DNA of 5,617 nucleotides from an uncultured Eggerthellaceae bacterium (lineage in GTDB: Bacteria > Actinomycetota > Coriobacteriia > Coriobacteriales > Eggerthellaceae): NCBI GenBank assembly GCA_902497215.1, contig CABVEH010000091.1:1-5617 (forward strand). Reading direction: 5' to 3'. Below the pieces are notes generated by a model that had not been told where the DNA came from, ran no database searches, and saw only the letters and a list, made by a program, of their open reading frames with translations. A program made the position numbers and the translations under genes. Shown in pieces: positions 1-5,507 of the stretch (positions within the stretch are counted from its first letter, which is position 1; each line of letters opens with the position of its first letter).

Positions 1-746
1 GGCCTCGGAGAAGCCGCCGTTGCTCAACCCCCATATACGACTCGGTCATTCCCACCATGCTGTCCACGCTGCCCGACGTGCTGATCGGCCTGGTCATAGT
101 GCTGGTGCTGTCGGCGTCCATGTCCACGCTAAGCTCGCTGGTGCTCACGTCCTCGTCGACGCTGACCATCGACCTCATCAAGGGCAACATCGTGAAGAAG
201 ATGGACGACAAGCAGCAGATCGTGTCCATGCGCGTGCTGCTGGTGGTGTTCATCGTGATATCGGCGGCAATAGCGCTGGTGCAGTACCATTCGTCGATCG
301 TGTTCATCGCGCAGCTGATGGGCTACTCGTGGGGCGCGCTGGCCGGCGCGTTTCTGGGGCCGTTCCTTTGGGGCCTGTACAAGAAGAAGGTCTCGAAGGC
401 CGCCGTGTGGTGCTCGTTCGTGTTCGGCGTGGGCCTGACCGCCGTGAACATGTGCATGGGCTTCGCCGGAACGCCGCTCATCGCCAGCCCGATCAACTGC
501 GGCGCCCTGTGCATGCTGGTGTCGCTGGTGATAGTGCCGGTGGTCAGCCTGTTCACTCCCGCCAAGGAATTCCCAATCGAGCCGCCTTCCGCCAAGTCGG
601 AAAGCGACCGCGCCTACGAGCGCATGGTCGAGGCCGAAGAGGCGGCGGGCGAGCCTGCGCCTGGAACGGTGGAGTTCTCCGAGGAGCATGGCGAGGCCAT
701 CGCGCCCAAGGTGCAGGAGGCAATAGACACAGTGAAGAGCAGTTAA
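1..746 (+). CDS. Sodium:solute symporter (SSS family), C-terminal part, 5' end outside window
   Basis: This is the C-terminal ~235 residues of a Na+-coupled inner-membrane importer of the SSS/PutP-like family; the substrate cannot be told. The diagnostic stretch is SASMSTLSSLVLTSSSTLT (from about 114), which matches the PutP/vSGLT segment whose Ser/Thr residues line the second sodium site. It is followed by a charged cytoplasmic loop (DLIKGNIVKK), then hydrophobic segments near 230-290, 300-375, 395-465 and 490-555. An acidic, Glu/Ala-rich cytoplasmic tail of about 55 residues ends at TAA 744-746. The ATG at 57 lies inside the conserved fold (YDSVIPTML precedes and overlaps it), so it is not the real start. 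Upstream of about 30 the downstream frame reads an un-transporter-like, Arg-rich peptide with an AGA codon, whereas the frame starting at base 2 has all G/C third positions (ASEKPPLLNP). A one-base frameshift in the C5 tract 28-32 is therefore likely. No terminator is visible before the promoter at 771. Confidence 0.85.
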   Translation, partial: PRRSRRCSTPIYDSVIPTMLSTLPDVLIGLVIVLVLSASMSTLSSLVLTSSSTLTIDLIKGNIVKKMDDKQQIVSMRVLLVVFIVISAAIALVQYHSSIVFIAQLMGYSWGALAGAFLGPFLWGLYKKKVSKAAVWCSFVFGVGLTAVNMCMGFAGTPLIASPINCGALCMLVSLVIVPVVSLFTPAKEFPIEPPSAKSESDRAYERMVEAEEAAGEPAPGTVEFSEEHGEAIAPKVQEAIDTVKSS

Positions 747-770
747 GTGATACTTCGTCCAAAAAACAGG

Positions 771-800
771 TTGACGGGTTGCGCTTTATTGCGCTAAAGT
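771..800 (+). promoter_or_regulatory. Sigma-70-type promoter for the T-box leader and ECF operon
   Basis: The -35 element TTGACG (771-776, 5 of 6 consensus) is separated by 18 bp from the -10 element TAAAGT (795-800, 4 of 6). Transcription would begin near 806-808, just before stem I of the T-box leader, which is where a T-box promoter is expected. No competing promoter is seen between 800 and the start codon at 1197. Confidence 0.65.
779..795 (+). repeat. 7-bp direct repeat inside the promoter spacer (possible operator)
   Basis: TTGCGCT occurs at 779-785 and again at 789-795, exactly 10 bp apart, so both copies lie on the same face of the helix between the -35 and -10 boxes; the second touches the -10. 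The arrangement would suit a repressor bound in tandem, but no regulator is in the window and a chance repeat of this size is possible. Confidence 0.3.
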
Positions 801-1035
801 GCATCAACAATCAAATAGCTCGAAACCGTTGAGGCGAAAGTAAAGCTTGTCGGGCACTTACAGAGAGCGGGCGTTGCTGAGAGTCCCGTAGAATGCCAAC
901 AAGCAAATGGGTCGCCGAGGGAAAGGGGAAAGGGCCGCAACTTGGCCTGAGTATCTGGACCGTGAGCCCGCGTCAGAGGCAGGATGGGTGATGGCCCGTC
1001 CACGAGTGGGTCGAAAGCGCAAGCTTCGGCCAATC

Positions 1036-1071
1036 AAAGGTGGCACCGCAGGTTTACAAGGCCTGTCCTTT
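1036..1071 (+). promoter_or_regulatory. T-box antiterminator helix
   Basis: AAAGG 1036-1040 pairs with CCTTT 1067-1071. The 7-nt bulge TGGCACC spans 1041-1047 and is the tRNA acceptor-end binding site. GCAGG 1048-1052 then pairs with CCTGT 1062-1066 (one G-U pair). This two-helix, 7-nt-bulge geometry is the textbook antiterminator. It uses bases 1062-1071, which the terminator also needs, so the two folds exclude each other. Confidence 0.9.
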
Positions 1072-1112
1072 GAGGTCTCGAGAAATCGAGGCTCCAAAGG
1101 ACGGGCCTTTTT
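1059..1112 (+). terminator. Intrinsic terminator of the T-box leader
   Basis: Bases 1059-1072 pair with 1095-1108 (14 bp, one T-G wobble). The hairpin is capped by a second helix CTCGA 1077-1081/TCGAG 1086-1090 around a GAAA tetraloop. A run of five T follows at 1108-1112, then GTTT. The long stable stem and T-run indicate transcriptional rather than translational control. Confidence 0.92.
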
Positions 1113-1121
1113 GTTTGCAGC

Positions 1122-1177
1122 AAGTCGATGCGACTTCGAGCGGATTTGAGAAGGCGAGCGGCCAGGCACAGCCTGGC
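1122..1177 (+). other. Two perfect small hairpins between terminator and start codon
   Basis: AAGTCG 1122-1127 pairs with CGACTT 1131-1136 over a 3-nt loop, and GCCAGGC 1161-1167 pairs with GCCTGGC 1171-1177 over the loop ACA. The second ends 10 nt before the AAAGGAAG ribosome binding site of trpP. Neither has a T-run, so they are not terminators. They may protect the read-through mRNA's 5' end or space the ribosome binding site; function is unknown. Confidence 0.5.
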
Positions 1178-1196
1178 AGGCGAGAAAGGAAGAACG

Positions 1197-1847
1197 ATGG
1201 AAGAAACAACGAAGAACCGCACGCCCCGCACGGTCGTGGGACAAGGGGATGCTGCGCCTAAGGCGAATGCGGCCACGCAGAAACCGGCGAGAGAGCCCAA
1301 GAAGAGGGCCGTCGCCGGAACGGAAGGCAAGAAGGGGCTGACCACCCAGGACCTCATACTGATCGCCGTGCTGCTTGCGGCCGGCGCAGTGTTGAAGCTC
1401 ACGGTTGCAAGCTTCCTCTCGTTCGCGGGGATGAAGCCCAACTTCGTGATCGCCATGTACTGCCTGGCCATCATCCTCACGCGTCCGAACGTCGGCCAGT
1501 CGCTGGTGATAGGCCTTTTGGCCGGCATCATGTGCCAGATCCCCATGCTGAACGCCACGCCACTGGTGAACATCCCGTCCGAGATGCTGGGCGCGCTTGC
1601 ATGCGGGCTGCTGATTCACGTGCCAATGAAGATCGCAGGCAAGGCGGACGTCAACCCGTTCGTCAACACGTTCCTGTCCACCGTGGTGTCGGGCTACACG
1701 TTCGCCATCATCGTGGGCCTGATGAACGGGCTCGCGCTGCCGGTGATCTTTGCCACCTATGCAGTAATGGTGTTCGGCACGGCGCTGTTCAACTCGGTGC
1801 TCGTGCAGATACTCGTCCCGCTGCTGCGCAAGGTGCTTAAGCGCTAG
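1197..1847 (+). CDS. trpP: ECF transporter S component, probable tryptophan-specific (TrpP-like)
   Basis: This 216-residue inner-membrane protein is the probable substrate-binding subunit of an energy-coupling factor importer. The ATG at 1197 is chosen because AAAGGAAG (1185-1192) sits just upstream; a longer open frame starting at 1128 lacks such a site and would run through leader hairpins. Residues 1-50 form a polar Lys/Arg/Pro-rich cytoplasmic tail. From residue 51 (QDLILIAVLLAAGAVLK) hydrophobic helices follow at about 53-76, 82-95, 100-118, 126-147, 155-178 and 180-210, as in S components. The segment FAGMKPNF (76-83) resembles the GMKP-type motif I associate with the TrpP family, from memory. 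The Trp T-box directly upstream and the ATPase and EcfT genes directly downstream support the substrate assignment; the fold alone would only say ECF S component. Family members usually lack such a long N-terminal tail. The gap to the next gene is 39 bp. Confidence 0.8.
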   Translation: MEETTKNRTPRTVVGQGDAAPKANAATQKPAREPKKRAVAGTEGKKGLTTQDLILIAVLLAAGAVLKLTVASFLSFAGMKPNFVIAMYCLAIILTRPNVGQSLVIGLLAGIMCQIPMLNATPLVNIPSEMLGALACGLLIHVPMKIAGKADVNPFVNTFLSTVVSGYTFAIIVGLMNGLALPVIFATYAVMVFGTALFNSVLVQILVPLLRKVLKR

Positions 1848-1886
1848 CGGCTGGCGGCTGGTTTCGACGAGAAAAGGAGCAACGTC

Positions 1887-2726
1887 ATGATCGAAATCGA
1901 AGACCTGACGTTCCAGTATCGGGAGGGCGATTCGCCGGTCGTGGAAGACGTGAGCCTTACGATCGAGTCGGGCGCGTTCGTGGGCATCATCGGGGCTGCA
2001 GGGTCGGGGAAGTCGACGCTCACCTATGCCATGAACGGCATCGTTCCGCATTGCTACCCCGGCGACTTCTACGGCGCGGTGCGCATCGACGGGCACGACA
2101 CATGCGAAACCACGCTTACCGACCTTTCGCAGATCGTCGGAAGCGTGTGCCAGGACATCGACTCGCAGTTCGTGTCGTCGGTGGTGGAAGACGAGATGCT
2201 GTATGGCCTCGAGAACTACGGCGTGCCGCACGACAGAATCGAGGAGCGCCTGCAGGAGGCGTTGGACGCCATGGGCATCGCCGACCTTCGGCACCGGCTC
2301 ATCGCCAGCCTTTCAGGCGGTCAGAAGCAGAAGGTGGCCATCGCGTCCATCCTAGCTCTTCGGCCGTCGGTGCTGGTGCTGGACGAGCCCACGGCCGAAC
2401 TCGACCCCGCCAGCTCGCGAAACGTGTTCACCCTGCTGGCTTGCTACGCGAAGGACCACGGGACCATCGTCGTGGTGGTGGAGCAGAAGATCGCGCTTCT
2501 GGCGGAATTCGCCGACATGCTGGTGGTGGTTGACGGCGGCCGCATTCGGTTCGCCGACGCGCCCGCCGAGGTGCTGTCGCATTCCGAAGAGCTGCTGCAG
2601 ATCGGCGTGAACTGCCCGCGTGCCACCACGCTGATGAACAGGCTTTCAATGCGCGGCCTTTACGAGGGGCCGGTGTGCACCGACGTGGCGTCGGCATGCC
2701 GCGCGATAAGCGAGGTGGTCGCATGA
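1887..2726 (+). CDS. ecfA: ECF transporter ATP-binding protein 1 (EcfA type), H-loop His replaced by Gln
   Basis: This 279-residue ABC ATPase drives the importer from the cytoplasmic side. The start at 1887 has a strong AAAGGAG site (1873-1879). Motifs in order: Walker A GAAGSGKST (36-44), Q-loop Gln89 in SVCQDIDSQF, a perfect signature LSGGQKQ (142-148), and Walker B VLVLDEP with Asp166 and catalytic Glu167. At the switch position, where ABC ATPases carry His (ECF types typically VEHK or THD), this protein reads VVVVEQK: Gln200, codon CAG at 2484-2486, one base from a His codon. The C-terminal ~80 residues match the usual ECF ATPase tail in length. It overlaps the next gene by 4 bp (ATGA, 2723-2726), so translation is coupled and the two ATPases are expected to form a heterodimer. 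The Gln could be a trait of this subfamily rather than a defect. Confidence 0.92.
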   Translation: MIEIEDLTFQYREGDSPVVEDVSLTIESGAFVGIIGAAGSGKSTLTYAMNGIVPHCYPGDFYGAVRIDGHDTCETTLTDLSQIVGSVCQDIDSQFVSSVVEDEMLYGLENYGVPHDRIEERLQEALDAMGIADLRHRLIASLSGGQKQKVAIASILALRPSVLVLDEPTAELDPASSRNVFTLLACYAKDHGTIVVVVEQKIALLAEFADMLVVVDGGRIRFADAPAEVLSHSEELLQIGVNCPRATTLMNRLSMRGLYEGPVCTDVASACRAISEVVA

Positions 2727-3589
2727 TCGAGTTCCGCGACGTGCACGCGTCCTACGACGCCGAGACGCCCATTCTGAAGGGGATGGACCTGACAATTAAC
2801 GACGGCGACTTCGTGGCGTTCGTGGGAACGAACGGCGCCGGGAAGTCGACGGCCATGCGGCTGATGAACGGGCTGTTGAAGCCCGACCGCGGCGAGGTGC
2901 TGATCGACGGCGTGCCCACCACGCAGCTGAAGACCAGCGACCTGGCGCGCCGCGTCGGGTTCCTCTTCCAGAACCCCGACAGGCAGATCTGCTCGAACAC
3001 CGTCCGCGAAGAGCTGCTGTTCGGCTTCCGCGCATTGGGCCGGCTTGACGACGAGGCCGAGCACCGGGTGGACGCAATCATCGAGGAGTTCCACTTCGAC
3101 GGCGATGCCGACCCGTTCCTGCTGAACCGGGGAACTCGCCAGCTGCTGGCGCTGGCCTCCATCGTGGTGCTGGAGCCTCCGGTAGTCGTGCTCGACGAGC
3201 CCACCACCGGGCTCGACTTCCGCGAATGCATGAAGGTGATGGACGTCATCGCGAACCTGCACCTGCAGGGCACCACGGTGGTGATGGTGTGCCACGACAT
3301 GGAGGTTGTGGCCGACTTCGCCGAGCGCGTGGTGGTGATGACCGACGGGCGCGTGGTGGACCAGGGGCCGACTTTCGAGGTGCTGCGCAACCGGCAGACG
3401 CTTGTCGAGGCAGACCTGGTTCCGCCCCAGATGGTGGACGTGTCGATGGCGCTTCCGATGATAGACCCGCGCTTCGCTGCGACCCCCGTCGCCGAGGCGA
3501 ACACGCTTGACGAGATGCAGACGGCCATCGAGGTCATGGCGACCGATGGCGAGGGCGCACTAGGCCTCAAGGAAGAGGGGGACTGCTAG
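2723..3589 (+). CDS. ecfA: ECF transporter ATP-binding protein 2 (EcfA type), degenerate signature motif
   Basis: This 288-residue ABC ATPase is the partner of the preceding one. The ATG at 2723 overlaps the upstream TGA and has GAGGTGG at 2712-2718 five to ten bases before it; the first conserved residues (MIEFRDVHASYD) begin right there, so in-frame starts further upstream at 2675 are rejected. Motifs: Walker A GTNGAGKST (35-43), Q-loop FQNPDRQ (Gln83), Walker B VVVLDEPTTGLD (Asp158, Glu159), and switch His191 in MVCHDME. The signature, normally LSGGQ or LSKGERQ, reads LNRGTRQ (134-140): the Ser that contacts ATP gamma-phosphate is Asn135. The C-terminal tail (about 245-288) is rich in Met, Ala and acidic residues. 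The stop TAG is followed immediately by the ATG of ecfT with no gap, which again points to coupled translation. Confidence 0.92.
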   Translation: MIEFRDVHASYDAETPILKGMDLTINDGDFVAFVGTNGAGKSTAMRLMNGLLKPDRGEVLIDGVPTTQLKTSDLARRVGFLFQNPDRQICSNTVREELLFGFRALGRLDDEAEHRVDAIIEEFHFDGDADPFLLNRGTRQLLALASIVVLEPPVVVLDEPTTGLDFRECMKVMDVIANLHLQGTTVVMVCHDMEVVADFAERVVVMTDGRVVDQGPTFEVLRNRQTLVEADLVPPQMVDVSMALPMIDPRFAATPVAEANTLDEMQTAIEVMATDGEGALGLKEEGDC

Positions 3590-4357
3590 ATGAACGGATT
3601 TCTGGAATACGTGCCGGGGGATTCCTTCCTGCACAAGCTGAACCCCGTCACAAAGGTCGTGTTCGCGATGGTGTTCGCCATTGCGTGCTTCTGCACGGGC
3701 AACCTGGTGTTCCTGTGCCTGATGCTGGCATTCGGGATCGCCATGGCGGCATCGTGCTCGATGATGCGGCAGACCATCGGGCTGATGAAGGCGGTGCTCG
3801 TCTTCTCGCTGGTGCTGGCGGTGCTGCTTCTGCTGACCACGCCCAAGGGCGACATGCTGGTGCAGCTGCCGTGGGGATACATAGGCACCGGGTCGGTGCT
3901 TGCGGCCGTCACGACGGTGGTGCGCCTTGAGGCGGCCGCCATCCCGCTGTTCCTCACCTTCTACGTGACGAAGATGACCGACATGTCGAACTCGTTCGTG
4001 AAGGTCCTGCACGTGCCTTACAAGTACGCGTTCACGTTCGCGTCAACGGTGCACTTCATCCCCGTGTTCATGAACGACATGAAGGGGATAATGGAGGCCC
4101 AGACCGCCCGCGGCGTGGAGTTCGACCAAGGCGGCCTGGCGAAGAAGGTGCGCTTGATGGTGCCGCTGTGCGTGCCGCTCCTGGTGAGCTCGGTGCGCAA
4201 GACGAACAGCTCGGCCATCGCAGCGGAGGTGCGGGGGTTCAACCTGCGCACGCGCGAAAGCGGCTACAAGCAATACCCCATGACTGGCGCCGACTGGGGA
4301 GTGCTGGCCCTGGGCGTGGCGCTTCTGGCCATCGCGATCGCCATCAACTTCATATAG
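3590..4357 (+). CDS. ecfT: ECF transporter transmembrane protein EcfT
   Basis: This 255-residue membrane protein joins the S component to the two ATPases. The ATG directly abuts the upstream stop, with an AAGGAAGAGGGGG ribosome binding tract at 3569-3581 inside the end of the upstream gene. The N-terminus (SFLHKLNPVTK, 12-22) is the usual EcfT opening. Hydrophobic segments follow at about 23-60, 69-88, 102-130 and a final one at 234-254. The two coupling-helix signatures are visible: ARG at 173-175 (AQTARGVEF) and a variant VRG at 214-216 (AAEVRGFNLR), the second normally ARG. Length and layout are normal for the family. As the last gene of the operon it ends 31 bp from the stop of the convergent ddl; that gap holds only a weak 4-bp hairpin without a T-run, so no terminator is called. 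Confidence 0.93.
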   Translation: MNGFLEYVPGDSFLHKLNPVTKVVFAMVFAIACFCTGNLVFLCLMLAFGIAMAASCSMMRQTIGLMKAVLVFSLVLAVLLLLTTPKGDMLVQLPWGYIGTGSVLAAVTTVVRLEAAAIPLFLTFYVTKMTDMSNSFVKVLHVPYKYAFTFASTVHFIPVFMNDMKGIMEAQTARGVEFDQGGLAKKVRLMVPLCVPLLVSSVRKTNSSAIAAEVRGFNLRTRESGYKQYPMTGADWGVLALGVALLAIAIAINFI

Positions 4358-4388
4358 AGGATAAATGTGCGCCCCGCGCGGCGAGTTG

Positions 4389-5324
4389 CTACAGCTCGAA
4401 GGCGGCGCGGCCGGCGGCCACCTGCACCAGCTCGTCGAGCACGGCCGACATGGAAAGCCCGGCCGTTTCGCACGATAGCGGGAACAGCGAATGGGGGGTC
4501 ATGCCGGGGGACACGTCGACCTCGAAGCATTTGGCCTGCGCGCCGTCCCAGATCATGTCGATGCGTCCAAGGTCGCGCACGCTGTAAGCGCGGTACACCT
4601 CGAGTGCCGCGCGCTCTATCTCGGCGCGGATGCCCTCGGCCTGCACCGGGTCGTCGGAAAGCGATTCTGGGCGCGGCGGGCAGCGGAATTCCACCAACTC
4701 GGCGTCGAGGCGTGCGGCGGCGTCGAAGAACTGCCCCTGCGGGACTATCTCCACAGGTGGAAGCGCATGCGCGTCCCATCCGGTGCCGAGGATCGAAACG
4801 GAAAGCTCGACGCCTTCGATCCACTGCTCGATGTTCACGGCGTCGTCGTACGACAGTGCGTCAAGGATAGCCTCGCCCAGGTCGTCCTCGGACTCCACCT
4901 TGTGGACGCCCAGGGCGCTGCCGCCGTGGGCGGGCTTTACGGCCACGGGATAGCCGCCGGCAACGCGCTCCTTCACCAGGTCCAAAGCCGTGGCGGCGCC
5001 CATCTCCTTGAAGGCGTCGCGTGCGAGGAAGACGCCTTGGGGCCACGAGGCCACGCCGTCTTCGCTCGTGAGGTCGCGGTATTTCGCCAGGCTGGAATGC
5101 AGGGCATCCTTGTTGTAGGCGCGATGGCACACGCTGGCCGGGGAGCCCACGAAGGGGATGCCTAGGAACTCCAGCAGGCTCTGGATGGTGCCATCTTCGC
5201 CGTGCTTTCCGTGCAGTGCGCTGTACACGACGTCGGGCTTCTCGCTTCGAAGCGTGGGGACCAGTTCCAGATTGGTGTCCAGCGGCACAACCTTGTGCCC
5301 GGCCTCTTCCAGCGCCTCGCACAC
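4389..5324 (-). CDS. ddl: D-alanine--D-alanine ligase, 5'-truncated copy (lacks first 22 codons)
   Basis: Ddl is a cytoplasmic ATP-grasp ligase that makes the D-Ala-D-Ala dipeptide for peptidoglycan. Ligase homology runs from the Gly codon at 5333-5331 (GKRVCEALEEAGHKV) to TAG at 4391-4389; GTG 5324 is only the first formal start codon. The frame is open up to a TGA at 5354-5352, but 5336-5351 encodes an unrelated GCSNVG, with no ATG or ribosome binding site. Visible motifs: ALHGKHGEDG, ATP-grasp lysine PVAVKPAHGGSALG, GRIDMIWD, and FEVDVSPGMTPHSL near the C-terminus. The usual E-V-N metal-binding triplet reads E-V-D, and the omega-loop (usually YDYxAKY) reads FFDAAARL. The body is otherwise undamaged, without internal stops; joined to the 22 codons at 5508-5571 it would make 336 residues, a normal length. 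As drawn this copy should not give active enzyme, because the GGxSxEREVSL substrate-binding N-terminus is missing. Confidence 0.88.
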   Translation of the reverse strand: MCEALEEAGHKVVPLDTNLELVPTLRSEKPDVVYSALHGKHGEDGTIQSLLEFLGIPFVGSPASVCHRAYNKDALHSSLAKYRDLTSEDGVASWPQGVFLARDAFKEMGAATALDLVKERVAGGYPVAVKPAHGGSALGVHKVESEDDLGEAILDALSYDDAVNIEQWIEGVELSVSILGTGWDAHALPPVEIVPQGQFFDAAARLDAELVEFRCPPRPESLSDDPVQAEGIRAEIERAALEVYRAYSVRDLGRIDMIWDGAQAKCFEVDVSPGMTPHSLFPLSCETAGLSMSAVLDELVQVAAGRAAFEL

Positions 5325-5335
5325 GCGCTTTCCGC
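5290..5335. repeat. Inverted repeat, left arm (inside ddl codons 22-37)
   Basis: These 46 bp are the exact reverse complement of 5572-5617, without a mismatch. They encode GKRVCEALEEAGHKV on the minus strand; the identity stops sharply at 5335/5336. The left limit is set only by the window edge cutting the partner arm, so the true repeat may be much longer, up to the whole ddl gene. Confidence 0.95.
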
Positions 5336-5378
5336 CGACGTTGGAGCATCCTCAAGGCAGGCGGAAGTAGTAGGTGCA

Positions 5379-5450
5379 GTGTGTCGGGGGACGTTCACTT
5401 TTGACACGCCCTCGGAAGGGTGTGTCAAAAGTGAACGTCCCCCGACACAC
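5379..5450. repeat. Long near-perfect palindrome (34-bp stem, 4-nt loop), REP-like hairpin
   Basis: Bases 5379-5412 pair with 5417-5450 with a single G-T wobble (5408/5421) and a CGGA loop. The arm begins GTGTGTCGGGGGACG and continues TTCACTTTTGACAC. The palindrome axis (5414.5) differs from the axis of the flanking ddl repeat (5453.5), so it is a separate element. There is no T-run on either side, so it is a poor intrinsic terminator; a REP/BIME-type dispersed palindrome or a small non-autonomous mobile element is more likely. Copy number in the genome cannot be seen here. Confidence 0.85.
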
Positions 5451-5507
5451 CAACTCCTGCAGCAGCAAGAAAACGGGCGCGTCCCGTATGACAGACAAGG
5501 AGAGGAA

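Larger units (their letters stand above)
821..1112 (+). promoter_or_regulatory. T-box leader riboswitch, tryptophan specifier (TGG), transcription attenuation
   Basis: This is a tRNA-sensing leader controlling the downstream ECF operon. Stem I can be drawn: GGCGA 833-837 pairs with TCGCC 912-916; the AGTA box is at 839-842; GCTTGT 845-850 pairs with ACAAGC 899-904; GGCA 853-856 pairs with TGCC 894-897; an AGAGAG bulge lies at 862-867. The distal hairpin CGGG 868-871/CCCG 885-888 carries the GNTG box (GCTG, 876-879) in its loop. The specifier loop reads AAA (905-907) then TGG (908-910), which lines up with the GAAA-specifier arrangement of known T-boxes and gives Trp. The T-box core AAGGTGGCACCGC is at 1037-1049. 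Its TGGN bulge is TGGC, whose C would pair with discriminator G73; bacterial tRNA-Trp normally has G73, which supports the specifier call independently. The region 917-1030 should hold stem II/IIA/B and III, which I could not resolve. Uncharged tRNA-Trp should allow read-through and charged tRNA-Trp should give termination. Confidence 0.93.

Noticed and set aside
20..832. Plus-strand frame continuing from the symporter's upstream frame
   Set aside because: Only its first few codons (before the C5 tract) look like real symporter; after that it is an Arg/His/Gly-rich shadow of the real frame.
907..1149. Small plus-strand open frame over the leader
   Set aside because: It coincides with T-box stem, antiterminator and terminator elements, which fully explain the conservation-like structure there; no ribosome binding site of note.
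858..2294. 478-codon open frame on the minus strand
   Set aside because: It lies antisense to the T-box leader and the trpP and ecfA genes, is His/Arg-rich low-quality protein with no motif, and arises from GC-rich codon bias of the true plus-strand genes.
4358..4388. Possible shared terminator between ecfT and ddl
   Set aside because: CGCC 4370-4373/GGCG 4380-4383 is only a 4-bp stem with no T-run on either strand.
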